Shown here: one piece after another, positions 18,108 to 28,200 of the stretch
Layout: each line of letters begins with the position of its first letter
Numbering within the stretch: position 1 is the stretch's first letter
From: Nakamurella sp. PAMC28650
GTDB taxonomy: Bacteria; Actinomycetota; Actinomycetes; Mycobacteriales; Nakamurellaceae
Reading direction: 5' to 3'
DNA length: 64,000 nt
Assembly: GCF_014303395.1 (NCBI RefSeq)
Contig: NZ_CP060298.1
Span: forward strand, 620,001 to 684,000
Notes under the pieces: model-generated
What the model was told of the DNA's origin: nothing
The model's input: the letters and a program-made list of their open reading frames with translations, nothing else
The model's database searches: none
Position numbers and translations under genes: made by a program

Positions 18108-19058
18108 TCAGTCGGAGGCAGCCGTCAAGGCGGCGAGCTGGGCCTGGGTGAGCCGGAGGTGGGCAGCGGCCAGCAGGCCCTCGACCTGGGAAAGCCTGCT
18201 GGCACTGGCGATCGGCGCGACGACGGTCGGCTGCGCCGCCAGCCATGCCAGAGCCACGGTCCCGACGCTCGCCGACTGCTCGGCCGCGACCCGGTCGAGG
18301 GCGGCCAGCACCCGGAGTCCGGATTCGTTCAGGTACCTGGAGGCGCCTTCGGCACGCGGTGAGCGCCCGTCGGCGGCGCTGGTGCGGTACTTGCCGGTCA
18401 GGAATCCACTGGCCAGCGACGAGTACGGCGCCGTCACCAGACCCTCGCGCGCGACGAGATCCTGCACCTCGCCCTCGAACTCCTGACGGTGCACCAGGTT
18501 GTAGTGCGGCTGCAGTGCCACGAAACGCGGCGCGGCCATGTCGTCCGCGATCTTCAGCGCTTCGGCCAGTCGCGCCGCCGAGTAGTTCGACGCGGCGACC
18601 GCCCGCACCTTGCCCTGGGCCACCAGTTCGGCGAATCCCGCGACGGTCTCCTCGAGCGGAGTCCTCGCGTCGTCCCGGTGGGCGTAGTACAGATCGATGT
18701 GGTCGGTGCCCAGCCTGCGCAGGGAGGCCTCGACCCCGCTGCGGATGCTTGCTCCCCGCAGATCGGTGAGGGCCCCGACCTTCGTGGCGATCACCATCTG
18801 GTCGCGATTGCCGCGGGCCGCCATCCACTTTCCGATGACGAGTTCCGACTCACCGCCGGTGTGTTCCGGCACCCAGGCGGAGTAGGCGTCAGCGGTGTCG
18901 ATGAAGTTGCCGCCGCCCGCCACATAAGCGTCCAGGATCTCGAACGATGTCGCCTCGTCGGCCGTCCAGTCGAAGACGTTGCCGCCCAACGAGAGTGGGA
19001 ACACCTCGAGTTCGATGCCGGGGATCTTGCGATTCGTGGTGCCGGCCGTCTGCGTCAT
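18108..19058 (-). CDS. Aldo/keto reductase
   Basis: NADPH-dependent (beta/alpha)8 barrel reductase of 316 residues. The catalytic tetrad is visible as FIDTADAYSAW (Asp and Tyr), MVIATKVG (Lys) and DLYYAHRDD (His). The cofactor-binding end reads VAPIASASRLSQVEGLLAA. The ATG at 19058 is chosen because AAGGAGACGCAGA stands directly before it. A longer in-frame start at 19178 would add a basic, non-family N-terminus. It is convergent with lysX and divergent from the DinB-like gene. The natural substrate is unknown; its class often reduces aldehydes or sugar ketones. Confidence 0.92.
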   Translation of the reverse strand: MTQTAGTTNRKIPGIELEVFPLSLGGNVFDWTADEATSFEILDAYVAGGGNFIDTADAYSAWVPEHTGGESELVIGKWMAARGNRDQMVIATKVGALTDLRGASIRSGVEASLRRLGTDHIDLYYAHRDDARTPLEETVAGFAELVAQGKVRAVAASNYSAARLAEALKIADDMAAPRFVALQPHYNLVHRQEFEGEVQDLVAREGLVTAPYSSLASGFLTGKYRTSAADGRSPRAEGASRYLNESGLRVLAALDRVAAEQSASVGTVALAWLAAQPTVVAPIASASRLSQVEGLLAAAHLRLTQAQLAALTAASD

Positions 19059-19159
19059 TCTGCGTCTCCTTCGATGGTCTGCCTTCCGGATCACAACGTC
19101 ACCGCGCCGGCGGGAATGCCTCGACCACGGGTGGCACCGGTCACAGCTAGGGTGGGTCA

Positions 19160-19723
19160 ATGGACGTTCTGACGGCACACCGGTCCGGGCTGCGGCAGTT
19201 CAGCAATCGGGTGGAGGCCATCCGCGAGGACCAGTGGCAGAACCCGACACCCGACACCGAATGGGATGTCAGCGACCTTGTACAACACCTTGTCTACGAA
19301 CAACTGTGGGTCCCCCGCCTCTTCGACGGCGAGACCATCGCACAGATCGGTGACTCCTTCGAGGGCGACGTGCTCGGTGACGACCCGAAGGCCGCCTGGG
19401 GTGCCGCAGCCATCGCGGCACGCGCCGCCGTGGAAGCGCCCGGGGCGATGGATCAGATCGTTCATCTGTCCTTCGGCGATGTCCCTGCCGAGGTCTACGT
19501 GTGGCAGATGACGGTCGATCTGGTGGTGCACTCCTGGGATCTGGCCAAGGCGATCAGGGCCGACGACCAGATGCCGAACGACATCGTGTCCGCGGTCCTG
19601 GAGCAGGCCAAGGTGCTGGCCACCGACTGGCAGGGCACCGGCCTGTTCGCGGCGCCCATCCCGGTGCCCGGTTGCACGGACGACCTCACCGAGTTGCTCG
19701 CCCTGCTGGGGCGCGCACGCTGA
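19160..19723 (+). CDS. TIGR03086-type DinB-fold metal-binding protein
   Basis: A 187-residue protein of the mycothiol-dependent maleylpyruvate isomerase/DinB superfamily, a four-helix bundle holding a divalent metal. The first His is in SDLVQHLVYEQLW near residue 43 and the signature VVHSWDLAKA lies near residue 125. In actinobacteria these proteins are thought to be mycothiol- or bacillithiol-linked transferases or detoxifiers. No precise activity can be read here. ATG at 19160 has AGGGTGG close upstream. It is divergent from the aldo/keto reductase gene. Confidence 0.8.
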   Translation: MDVLTAHRSGLRQFSNRVEAIREDQWQNPTPDTEWDVSDLVQHLVYEQLWVPRLFDGETIAQIGDSFEGDVLGDDPKAAWGAAAIAARAAVEAPGAMDQIVHLSFGDVPAEVYVWQMTVDLVVHSWDLAKAIRADDQMPNDIVSAVLEQAKVLATDWQGTGLFAAPIPVPGCTDDLTELLALLGRAR

Positions 19724-19820
19724 GACGACCCGGGTGAGGGCAGTCCTGATCCCGCCGGGCATGAGCTACTGTCACCGGTGACATATCGAGCCTTCGCCGC
19801 CTGACGGGACCCAAACCACC

Positions 19821-20825
19821 ATGAGCACGATGCGCGAGGTCGCCGCCATGGCCGGGGTCAGCGGCAAGACCGTCTCGCGGGTGATCAACGGCGACCGATA
19901 CGTCTCGGCCGACGTCAGATCCCGCGTCGAACGGGCCGTGACGCAATTGCAGTACGTCCCCAACATGTTGTCGCAGTCGTTTCGATCCGGTCATGACAAT
20001 GCCATCGGCATAGCGGTTCCCGAGATCGCGGATCCATTCTTCGGCGCCGTGGTCCAGGCCGTGGAGAGGACGGCGCGGGCGCGGCGGTCGGCCGTCATCA
20101 TCACCAGTCTCGGTGACGGTGCCGACGACGAACGGGCGGCGGTCGAGGCCCTGCTCCGCCGGCAGGTCACCGGCCTGATCATCGCGCCGGTCTCCACCGA
20201 GCAGTCCTACATGCTGCCCTGGCAGCGCACGACCGTCATCGTGTTCATCGATCGGCCGCCGTCCGGGATCACGGCCGACAGCGTGGTCGAGGACGATTTC
20301 GGCGGAGCGGTGGTGGCGATCCGTCATCTGATCGATCAGGGGCACCACCGGATCGCCTTCCTCGGGAACGGCGCCGCGGTGGTCACCGCCGGACGGCGCC
20401 TCGAGGGCTACCGGGCCGCACTGACCTCCGCCGGCATCTCTCCGGACGGTCGCCTGATCAGGCTCTACCAGGAAGGTCCCGGCAGGTCGGTGACGGCCGT
20501 GCGCGAACTGCTGGCGCTGCCCGATCCGCCGACCGCGATCTTCTCGTCCAACTCCGAAGGGTCCGTCCCGGCCGTCGCAGAACTGCACGCCTGCGGCCGG
20601 AACGACCTCGCCTTCGTCAGCTTCGGCGATTTCCCGATGGCCGCCGCCCTCCGTCCGTCTGTCACGGTCCTGGACCAGGATCCCGGGTTGGTCGGACGGA
20701 CCGCTGCCACCCGTCTGTTCGACCGGATCGATTGCCCCACCGGTGAATTCGAACGACAGATCGTCCTCCCCGTGCAGCTGCGCATCCGTGACTCGACCCC
20801 CGCGCCCCTGTCCCCCGCACTCTGA
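19821..20825 (+). CDS. LacI family transcriptional regulator
   Basis: Regulator of 334 residues with the LacI helix-turn-helix at 3-25 (MREVAAMAGVSGKTVSRVIN), a hinge helix ending in NMLSQSFRSG and a PurR-like effector domain. It lies 65 bases upstream of and in line with an L-xylulose-reductase-like dehydrogenase, which it probably controls. The ribosome site before ATG 19821 is poor. No clear palindrome stands in the 97-base upstream gap, unlike the LacI gene at 7209. The inducer is unknown; a pentulose or polyol is inferred from the neighbour. Confidence 0.9.
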   Translation: MSTMREVAAMAGVSGKTVSRVINGDRYVSADVRSRVERAVTQLQYVPNMLSQSFRSGHDNAIGIAVPEIADPFFGAVVQAVERTARARRSAVIITSLGDGADDERAAVEALLRRQVTGLIIAPVSTEQSYMLPWQRTTVIVFIDRPPSGITADSVVEDDFGGAVVAIRHLIDQGHHRIAFLGNGAAVVTAGRRLEGYRAALTSAGISPDGRLIRLYQEGPGRSVTAVRELLALPDPPTAIFSSNSEGSVPAVAELHACGRNDLAFVSFGDFPMAAALRPSVTVLDQDPGLVGRTAATRLFDRIDCPTGEFERQIVLPVQLRIRDSTPAPLSPAL

Positions 20826-20890
20826 ACCGCCCGCCCACCAGCAAATCCACCAGCACCATCCATCAGCAGCATCCCCGGAAAGGAAGTCCC

Positions 20891-21619
20891 ATGTCGGAGT
20901 TCGAAGGCCGTCCCGTTCTCGTCACCGGAGCCGGAGGTGGAATCGGTGGCGCCACCGTGCGCCAGTTGGTCGCCAAGGGCGCCGACGTCATCGCAGCCGG
21001 ACGAACCGCCGAGTCGATCGAGGCGATCATCGCCGAGACCGGTTGCCGTTCGGTTGTTTTCGACCTCGAGTCCGAGGAGAGCATCAAGAACGCGGTGGAC
21101 GGTCTCGACCTGTGGGGGGTGGTCAACTGTGCCGGATTCGGCGGCGAGATCGCCAGCCCGCAGGACACCGACATCGACGTCTTCGACAAGGTCATCAGCA
21201 TCAACGCCCGCGGCTCGCTGCTGGTCATCAAGTACGCCGCCCGGACGCTGATCCGGCTCGGGAAAGGCGGGTCGATCGTCAACGTCTCCAGTCAGGCGAG
21301 CCTGGTCGCCCTGACCAGCCATGTGTCCTACGGATCCTCGAAGGCGGCCCTGGACAACATCACTCGCGTCTCCGCGCTCGAGTTGGGGCAGTACGGGATC
21401 CGGGTGAACAGCGTCAACCCGACCGTGGTGATGACCGACATGTCGAACTTCTACTGGGGGCGCGACGACATCGGCAAGCCGTTCCTGGAGCAGATGCCCC
21501 TCGGCCGTTGGGCCACCGAGGACGACGTCGCCGGGCCGATCGTGTTCCTGCTCTCCGATGCCTCCGCGATGATCAGCGGTGTGTCACTGCCCATCGACGG
21601 TGGCTACACCAGCCGGTGA
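20891..21619 (+). CDS. SDR family oxidoreductase, L-xylulose (dicarbonyl) reductase-like
   Basis: Short-chain dehydrogenase of 242 residues. The cofactor site is TGAGGGIGG, followed by an Arg (AAGRTAES) that favours NADP. The catalytic Ser lies in VNVSSQAS and Tyr/Lys in YGSSKAALD. The stretch VNSVNPTVVMTDM and the LGRWATEDDV-type segment resemble animal L-xylulose reductase (DCXR), which interconverts L-xylulose and xylitol. ATG at 20891 has GGAAAGGAAG upstream. The LacI gene just upstream suggests sugar control. It ends with a 36-base convergent overlap with the membrane-protein gene. Family assignment is firm; substrate is inferred. Confidence 0.85.
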   Translation: MSEFEGRPVLVTGAGGGIGGATVRQLVAKGADVIAAGRTAESIEAIIAETGCRSVVFDLESEESIKNAVDGLDLWGVVNCAGFGGEIASPQDTDIDVFDKVISINARGSLLVIKYAARTLIRLGKGGSIVNVSSQASLVALTSHVSYGSSKAALDNITRVSALELGQYGIRVNSVNPTVVMTDMSNFYWGRDDIGKPFLEQMPLGRWATEDDVAGPIVFLLSDASAMISGVSLPIDGGYTSR

Positions 21620-22747
21620 CGCGGCCCGCCGGTGCGTCAGCAGTGACCCGCCGGCGGCGATCACCGCGCCGACCACCACGTAACCGGCGATGACGACCAG
21701 GTGGCCGGTGATGCCGCTGCTGCCCAGATAGACGATGCGCCGCACTGCATCCGTACCGGCCCCGTTGGGCAGGCCGTTGCTCAGCCAGCGCCAGAACGGC
21801 GGGAGCAGGGTGGTCTGGTAGGCCCCACCGGCAGAAGGATTGCCCAGCACGACGAACACCAGCACCGTGATGCCGATGCCGAGCACCCCGAACAGCACCT
21901 GGAATGCCATCGTCACGGTTGCCGCGGCCGCGACCAGCAGGGCGCCGAGCCACCAGAGCGTCCAGAAGTGTCCGGTCAGTGCGCCCAGGACCTGATCGAC
22001 GATCAGCGTGCCGCCGAGCCCGGACAGGATGGCATACGGCACGATCGCACCGAGGCGGAAATAGGCCCGCCGAGGAGTCGACGGCCGGGCTCCCGCCGAG
22101 ACCCCGAGCAGCGCCGCCACCAGATAGCCGCCGACGATCCAGCCGATCACCAGGTAGAAGCCGGTCAGGCCGCGACCGTCCCCGCCCTGCAGGGGCACGA
22201 TGTCGATGGCCGTCACCGTGCGCTGCTGGGACGCCTCGACCCGGTCGACGACCTCGGTGACCGCACTGGCCACCGAGACACCGCCGCCGCTGGAGGTCAG
22301 CATCGTGTCCGCGGTGCCCTGGGTGTTGATGATCAGCGCCGCGGAGATCTGGCCGCTGCGGATCTGCCGCTCGGCGGTGGCCCGATCCGCGAGAGTGGCG
22401 GCAGCCAGCGGGGATCCAACGATGGCGTTCAGCTTCGCGACGCTCTGGTCCGAGATCTGCGGCGACGCCGACACGACGGCGAGTGGGATCTTCTGCGGCG
22501 TCGGGGCGTGGAACGCACCGACGTAGGACAGGATGAAGCCGAGTTGCAGGAACAGGACGCCGAGGATCAGGGCGACCGTCCGCAGCGACACCGCGTCCTT
22601 GAAGTCGACCCAGACGCTCTGCCTCTGCCGGACGGCGGGAACGTCCTGGACGGGAACGTCCTGGACGGGAACGTCCTGGACGGGAACGTGCTGGGCGGGA
22701 ACCTGCTGGGCGGCCTCGTGCCGCCCGTGCTCTGTCGGTGTGCTCAT
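21584..22747 (-). CDS. YhgE/Pip-like (ABC-2 fold) integral membrane protein
   Basis: Membrane protein of 387 residues. After a polar N-terminus with repeated VPVQD units comes one helix (TVALILGVLFLQLGFILSYV), a large extracellular domain of about 130 residues and then five or more helices. This layout matches YhgE/Pip and ABC-2 permease-like proteins that work without a dedicated ATPase gene beside them; several are linked to efflux or phage adsorption. ATG at 22747 follows GAAGAAGG. It is divergent from a TetR gene across a dyad-rich 92-base gap, so it is the likely repressed target. Its function is otherwise unknown. Confidence 0.75.
   Translation of the reverse strand: MSTPTEHGRHEAAQQVPAQHVPVQDVPVQDVPVQDVPAVRQRQSVWVDFKDAVSLRTVALILGVLFLQLGFILSYVGAFHAPTPQKIPLAVVSASPQISDQSVAKLNAIVGSPLAAATLADRATAERQIRSGQISAALIINTQGTADTMLTSSGGGVSVASAVTEVVDRVEASQQRTVTAIDIVPLQGGDGRGLTGFYLVIGWIVGGYLVAALLGVSAGARPSTPRRAYFRLGAIVPYAILSGLGGTLIVDQVLGALTGHFWTLWWLGALLVAAAATVTMAFQVLFGVLGIGITVLVFVVLGNPSAGGAYQTTLLPPFWRWLSNGLPNGAGTDAVRRIVYLGSSGITGHLVVIAGYVVVGAVIAAGGSLLTHRRAASPAGVATVDGQ
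22636..22710. repeat. Five 15-bp tandem repeats inside the membrane-protein gene
   Basis: The unit CGGGAACGTCCTGGA occurs three times exactly (22636-22680) and twice with changes (22681-22710). It encodes the repeating pentapeptide VPVQD/VPAQ in the cytoplasmic N-terminus of the YhgE-like protein. Being a multiple of three, it can expand or shrink in frame. Confidence 0.85.
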
Positions 22748-22779
22748 GGTTGCCTTCTTCTCGTCCTCATTGCTCGATC

Positions 22780-22817
22780 TACGTTCGATACGGTATCGTA
22801 TCGGATACAAGAACGTA
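22780..22817. promoter_or_regulatory. Divergent operator for the TetR regulator
   Basis: Nested dyads fill the gap between the TetR gene and the membrane-protein gene. CGATAC-G-GTATCG (22786-22798) is a perfect palindrome. GTATC and GATAC arms continue to 22808, and outer arms TACGTTC (22780-22786) and GAACGTA (22811-22817) enclose the whole. This is the form expected of a TetR-family operator that covers both promoters. Confidence 0.65.
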
Positions 22818-22839
22818 TTCAAATGTGACGGAGTGCTCG

Positions 22840-23472
22840 ATGCCCGCTTCCCACGATCGGACCCCGACCCCCCGCGTGACCAGGCGGCGGGCCGAGACGC
22901 GTCGGCGTCTGCTGTCCGCCGCTTCCGAGATGTTCGTCGAGAACGGCTTCGGACGCACGACGGTCGAAGACGTGTGCGAGCGGGCCGGCTACACCCGGGG
23001 TGCGTTCTACTCGAATTTCGGCAGCCTGGAAGAGATGCTGTTCACCCTGTACGGCGATCGGTCGGCGGCGGTCGTCGAGGCGGTGGCCAACGCGGTCGGG
23101 GCTGCCGTCGATTCCGACGACCGGACGTTGGACGCGGTGATGGACGCAGTGGTCGGAGCGCTTCCGGTCAGTCGCGACTCGCATCTGCTCAACCTCGAGT
23201 TCGCCATCCACGCCCTGCGGCATCCCGACGTCGCCGCGGCCCTGGCCGAGCAGCGCCGACAACTACGGGAGGCCCTGGTCCCGGTGCTCCGGCTCGGACT
23301 GCAGACGGTCGGAATCCCCTTCACCGACGGCAGTCTGGACGATCTCGGCCGAGCGGTCCTGGCCACCCAGGAGGGCATGTACCTGCAGGAGTTGCTGGAA
23401 CCACTGGATCGACATCTGCCGTCTCTGCGCCGCCAGGCCCTGACCGCAGTCCTGGTCAACGCGCAGGCCTAG
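22840..23472 (+). CDS. TetR/AcrR family transcriptional regulator
   Basis: Repressor of 210 residues. The helix-turn-helix occupies about residues 15-62 (RTTVEDVCERAGYTRGAFYS, then NFGSLEEML), and the C-terminal helical ligand domain ends near QALTAVLVNA. ATG at 22840 is preferred because GGAG precedes it by 7 bases; a GTG five codons upstream is possible. It is divergent from a YhgE-like membrane protein, with a strong nested dyad between them. A TetR/efflux-type pair is the simplest reading. The inducing ligand is unknown. Confidence 0.9.
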   Translation: MPASHDRTPTPRVTRRRAETRRRLLSAASEMFVENGFGRTTVEDVCERAGYTRGAFYSNFGSLEEMLFTLYGDRSAAVVEAVANAVGAAVDSDDRTLDAVMDAVVGALPVSRDSHLLNLEFAIHALRHPDVAAALAEQRRQLREALVPVLRLGLQTVGIPFTDGSLDDLGRAVLATQEGMYLQELLEPLDRHLPSLRRQALTAVLVNAQA

Positions 23473-24017
23473 CCATCTGGCTCTGTTTCGGTCCCTTCAG
23501 CGTGGTACAGCCACTTCCAAAGGACCGAACCGGGGGCCGCTCAGCCGTCCAGGCGCGGCTGGCCGCGGAACGCCCCACGGGTGGTGCGCTCGAACCAACG
23601 GTCACGCAGTCCTGTCCGGCGGTTCCCGAACCAGGTCGGCCAGCCCACCATGAAGTTCGGCAGCCCAGTGCGACGCCGGAGTCGGCGATCGAAGATCGCC
23701 CCGCTGATCCGCATGTTCCCCCTGGCATCCCCCTGCGAATCATCGATGCAGCGAACAGGCCACGCCAACCGCCGTCCACTCGCCGCGCAGGGGCCGGGTG
23801 CACCCCCCGGTGTCCGTTTCATCCCGCAGACGTTCCAGCGGGAACGTTTCCCGGCCGCCCAGGCTCAACCTGGGTCCTCCGCGAGATCATGACCCGGGTA
23901 TTCGACTCTGCGGACATACGCGCAGCCGGCTGTATGTCACCGGCCGGCCACGTCCTCGCTACCTGCACCGTCCTCTTGCCTCTGGTGCCACGGTGAGGTC
24001 GGTGATGATTTGATCTG
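23473..24017. other. 545-base gap with three inverted repeats and no supported gene
   Basis: I see no convincing gene. Three dyads stand out. TTCGGTCC (23487-23494) pairs with GGACCGAA (23522-23529) just after the TetR stop and could terminate it. ACGTTCC-AGCG-GGAACGT (23830-23847) is a perfect 7-bp stem. GACATAC (23913-23919) pairs with GTATGTC (23932-23938), about 80 bases before the LuxR gene, and may be regulatory. A 57-codon frame on the minus strand (23541-23714), rich in Arg and Trp, has a ribosome-site-like AGGGGG but no recognisable relative. Confidence 0.5.
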
Positions 24018-25109
24018 ATGATGGCCCGCGTGTCGGAAGAAGGTCTGCTGGCAGTGCTCGGCGTCGCCCACGAGATCGCCGGTGTGGGCAGTCGCGATGA
24101 GTTCGGCGCCGTGCTGCTGCGAGAACTCAGCGGGCTGATTCGTTCGGAGGTCACCACGCTGAACGAGGTCGACCCTGCGGCCGGGCGTCTGGTGTATCGG
24201 GTCGAGCCGGAGTCATTCGTGTTCCCGGCGGGATCGGCGGAACTGTTCGCCGGGTTGGCCCATCAGCATCCGTTGATCCGACATCATGCTGAATCCGGCG
24301 ACGGGTCGGCGATCAAGGTCAGCGATTTCCTCGGTCGGCAGGAGTGGCAGGACAGCGAGATCTATCGGCGCTTCTACGCGCTGGTGGGGGTCGAGCACCA
24401 GATGTCGATCACGCTTCCGGCGCCGTTGCCGATCGTGGTCGGTCTGGCGTTCAACCGGGCCGGGCCGGACTTCGGCGAACGGGATCGCGCGGTATTGAAT
24501 CTGGTGCGTCCGCATCTGGCCCAGTCGTGGCGCCGCACCCGCGAGTACGAGCGTCTGCAGGCTCTGCTCAGCGCCGCCGGCGGGGTGCTGGCGCAACAGG
24601 GCGCGGGAGTGATCGTGTTGGCCGATCCGGTGCACGAACTCACTCCCGGGGCCTTGATGTCGCTGTACCGGTTCTTCGGCCGTCCGGCGCCGCGGGACCC
24701 GTTGCCGGTGCGGGTCCGTCACTGGCTCGTCGTGCAGCAGACCCACCTCACCGGCTCCGCTGCGGGCCTGGACCTGGCCCGCCCGCTGCGCGCGAGCGTG
24801 GACGGTCGGCAGCTGGTCCTGCGGCACCTGCCCGGGCTGCCCGGTCAGGAGGACACGATCCTGCTGGACGAACGACCACTGGTCGCGCCCGCCGGGACCC
24901 TGCAGGCTCTCGGGCTCACTGATCGGGAGGTGGTCGTGGTGCGGTTGCTGGGTACCGGCGCGAGCAACGGCGACATCGCACAGCGACTCTCGCTCTCGCC
25001 GTGGACGGTGAAGCGGCACCTGGCGAACATCTACGCGAAACTCGGGGTTCGGTCGCGGACCGGTGCGGCGGCCCTGGTGCTCGAGATCGACGCCCACCAC
25101 AGGCATTAG
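24018..25109 (+). CDS. LuxR-type helix-turn-helix transcriptional regulator
   Basis: A 363-residue regulator. The last 65 residues form a LuxR/GerE DNA-binding domain: LTDREVVVVRLLGTGASNGD, then SPWTVKRHLANIYAKLGVRS. The N-terminal 170 residues look like a GAF-type sensory region (SEVTTLNEVDPAAGRLVYRV). No receiver Asp or ATP-binding motif is present, so it is neither a classical response regulator nor a large LAL protein. ATG at 24018 is followed at once by another ATG. It lies 160 bases upstream of, and in line with, the large wall-anchored toxin-like gene, with a hairpin (25128-25145) between them. Control of that gene is possible but unproved. Confidence 0.88.
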   Translation: MMARVSEEGLLAVLGVAHEIAGVGSRDEFGAVLLRELSGLIRSEVTTLNEVDPAAGRLVYRVEPESFVFPAGSAELFAGLAHQHPLIRHHAESGDGSAIKVSDFLGRQEWQDSEIYRRFYALVGVEHQMSITLPAPLPIVVGLAFNRAGPDFGERDRAVLNLVRPHLAQSWRRTREYERLQALLSAAGGVLAQQGAGVIVLADPVHELTPGALMSLYRFFGRPAPRDPLPVRVRHWLVVQQTHLTGSAAGLDLARPLRASVDGRQLVLRHLPGLPGQEDTILLDERPLVAPAGTLQALGLTDREVVVVRLLGTGASNGDIAQRLSLSPWTVKRHLANIYAKLGVRSRTGAAALVLEIDAHHRH

Positions 25110-25127
25110 AAATTCCGCGACCGCAAG

Positions 25128-25145
25128 ATGGCCCGACTGGGCCAT
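25128..25145 (+). terminator. Hairpin after the LuxR gene
   Basis: ATGGCCC-GACT-GGGCCAT is a perfect 7-bp stem with a 4-base loop, 18 bases after the LuxR stop. A weaker GGCCT/AGGCC stem follows near 25175. There is no T-run, so a factor-assisted or stabilising role is as likely as intrinsic termination. Confidence 0.45.
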
Positions 25146-25269
25146 GCGCTCCGAGGGCGGGTCTGTCACTCTGAGGGCCTCGCAACAGGCCTTGTCGGCA
25201 GGGTCCGATGCGGAATGACGCCGTGCTCGACCGGGGGCGGCCGACCCGTCCCGATCGGGGAGTTCACCA

Positions 25270-28200
25270 GTGCCATCAGGGTCTGACTTTCGCACCATTG
25301 GTTTTCGGGCCCGGTACGCGGGTCGCCGCCTGACCGCAGGAACGGCTGCGGTGTTGTTGATCGTTGCGGTCGGCCTGGTCGGGATCGTCTGGGCCGGCCC
25401 GGCTGATGCCGCCAGCGGGCCCTGCGTTGCTTCGGCGACCCGGGGCGGCGTCCGGATCGCGACGTCGGACACCTGCTTGCCTGCGGGGACCGATGTCGAA
25501 GGGTCACTGAAGGTCTCGTTCTCCCACACGGCGACGTTGCCCGGATGCACGGCCCAGGGCCAGCGCTCCTGCATCCAAGAGGTCACGATCTCTCCGCTGC
25601 GGGTCTCCGCAGCCGGGCAGGAGTACGGGGGCGGCGCCGCGGGCGGCGTCAGTTGCTCGTTCTACCCCTCGAGCGGCGACGGCACCTACTTCTCCGACTA
25701 CGACTACCGAAACCCGGGGAACGTACCTGGTCTGAACGCCTACAGCTGTGATGCGTATCTGGCGGTAGGCCCCGCGGCCCGCGCCTACGGAGCCCACATC
25801 CAGGAAACCACCTCCACCACCGTCTACGACGCCTACCTCATCGTGGGCACTCGGCCAGGACCGCCCGTGACCGACACTCCGGTGGCGGCCTTCACGGCGG
25901 CGCCGTCGTCGGCGAAAGACCTGGGCCAGTACCAGTTCGTGTCCTCCAGCACGGACCCGGCCGGCGAGGCGCTGAGCTACGCCTACGACTTCGGCGACGG
26001 CAACCGGACGATCGGCGCGACCGCGACCCACAGCTACACCAAGCCCGGCACCTTCCACGCGAGGTTGACCGTCACCAATACCGACGGCGTCAGCACCAGC
26101 GTCACCCACGACGTCGTGGTCGCCGCACCGAAGCTCGAGACCAGCGTGGACTTCGTCGACGCGCACGGCGTCACGCTGACGAAGGTGGCCCCGAAGATCG
26201 GCGACGCGGTGAACGTGAAGCTCACCGTGTCCGCCACCACGGGGCTCGGTTCGGTCAACAGCATCACCTTCGCCGATCCGAAGGCGCTGACGGTCACCCC
26301 GACGGCGGTCGCGGCGCTCGGCTCGCCAACCCCGCGACTGCCCTCGCCATTCACCTTGGCTGCCGGAACTACGAAGACTTTCGTCTTCCCGGCGACGGTG
26401 CTGGGCGCCGGCGTCGCGCAGTTCGCCGCGACGCCCTCCGGCACCGACGACTCCGGAGCGAAAGTGACCGGCACGACCGGGCAGCGTTCGTTCAGCGTCG
26501 CGGCCCTGACGGTCGTCATGAGCGTCGACCCGCCTACCTTCACGCTGGACGAGGACGCCGCCGGGCCGAAGCCGAGAGACGTCACAGTCACCGAGACCAT
26601 CACCAACACCAGCGGCGACCAGGTGACGAACGTCAACGTGCGGTCGCTGGAACCGCAGCGGGTGGACCAGGGTCAGCTGCTGGCCGTGACCTACAAATCG
26701 GGCGCGAATCCCGACACGGTCGAGGGTTTGCCGCTGGACCCCATCCCGGCCGGTGGCCACCGACGCATCACCGCCGTCTACACGGTCACCGACGACGGCA
26801 AGGTGGACTTCACGTCCCTGGTGACGGCGGCAGCAGCCGATGGGTCGACCCTGCGGGCGCTGGGCAAGACCCGCCTGGACGCGGATCCGAAATATTACCT
26901 GCGGTTCAGTTCGCACGTCGTGAATCCACCCGGCGGCACATTGCTGCCCGCCGGCACACCGATCACGGTGACCGGTTCGGTGCACAACCTGTCCGACTCG
27001 GCCCGCGAAGACGTCGGCCCGATGTTCGCCGAGGTGGCCGGGAACGCCGGCCTGCAGGGATTGTCGTACGACGGGGTCGGGGTCGACCCGAAATCACTGA
27101 CCAACCCGGGTCAGTTGATGCTCTCCCCCGGCGACACGAAGGACTTCACGCTCAAGGTGCTCACCGCCTACAGCGACCCGATCAGCGGCAACGGGGGACC
27201 TTCGCGCAGCGGGGGCACGTCGGCCACGATCACGTTCGCGCCGTGGGCCACCGTGACCCGGGACGACGGCACCACGTTCACCACCAAGGCAGACACCGAC
27301 ATCCTGAGCACGCCCGACGACCTGACCCACCGGGTCGGCATCGACGACTCCATCGTCATCCCCAGGACCGACGGGTTCGCCGTGGCCGGGGGACTGGCCG
27401 TCGGCGGGGTGCAGGGATTGTGGAACGCCGCGGCCGGCATGGTGACGGGGTTGATCAGCCTGCCCGGCCTGTCGGTCTCCACCGTGCACGCGGTCGCGCA
27501 ATACCAATCGGAGGTCTGGGACTCCTTCACGCAGGCGCAGAAGGAGCAGTTCGCCGGCAGCACGGCGTCGCTCCTGGTTCCAGTCCTGCAGGCAAATGCG
27601 GGCCTTGCGGCCGAAGGCTCGGCCCAGCTGTTCAGCAAGGCCTCCAACGCCGTGTACCAGTACTTCACGACGCTGGACAACGACTGGCACACCGGCAACT
27701 ACGCCAAGACCGTGCAGGACTACACCGCACTGAGCACCGACGCCATCGGGCAGTTCGCCGTGCCGTGGGCGATCGGGAAGCTGGCGACCAGCACCGACGC
27801 GGTGCGGGCCGTCCGGACCACGCAGCAGATCCAGGACGCCAGCGCCACCGCGGCGGCCTCCGCCGTCACCGACGCCTCCTCGGCTGCGGCCGTCGCGGAG
27901 TCGGTGTCCACGATCAAGAGCGGGGCCCGCCTCGACTCCGCCGAGGTCGCGGAGCTGTTCGGTGTGGGACCGGACGAGTTGGCCTCGTTGCAGGCGCTCG
28001 CCACCAAATACGACTTCCTGATGGTGGTCCGATCCCGCGCGGCCAGCTCGCTGGACTGGATCCGGGACTTCGCCGCCATGCTGAAACCCGAAGCCCTGAA
28101 GATCAAGACCGTCAGCCTGCTGGACACCCGCCTGGGCTATCAGGCCAGGTACATCGGGTCCCTGTTCCTGAAAAAACCGTTGCCGTTGATCGAGTTCGAC

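Noticed and set aside
23541-23714. 57-codon Arg/Trp-rich frame with an AGGGGG upstream
   Set aside because: No relative recognised and no coupling to a neighbour. Kept only as a remark in the gap entry.
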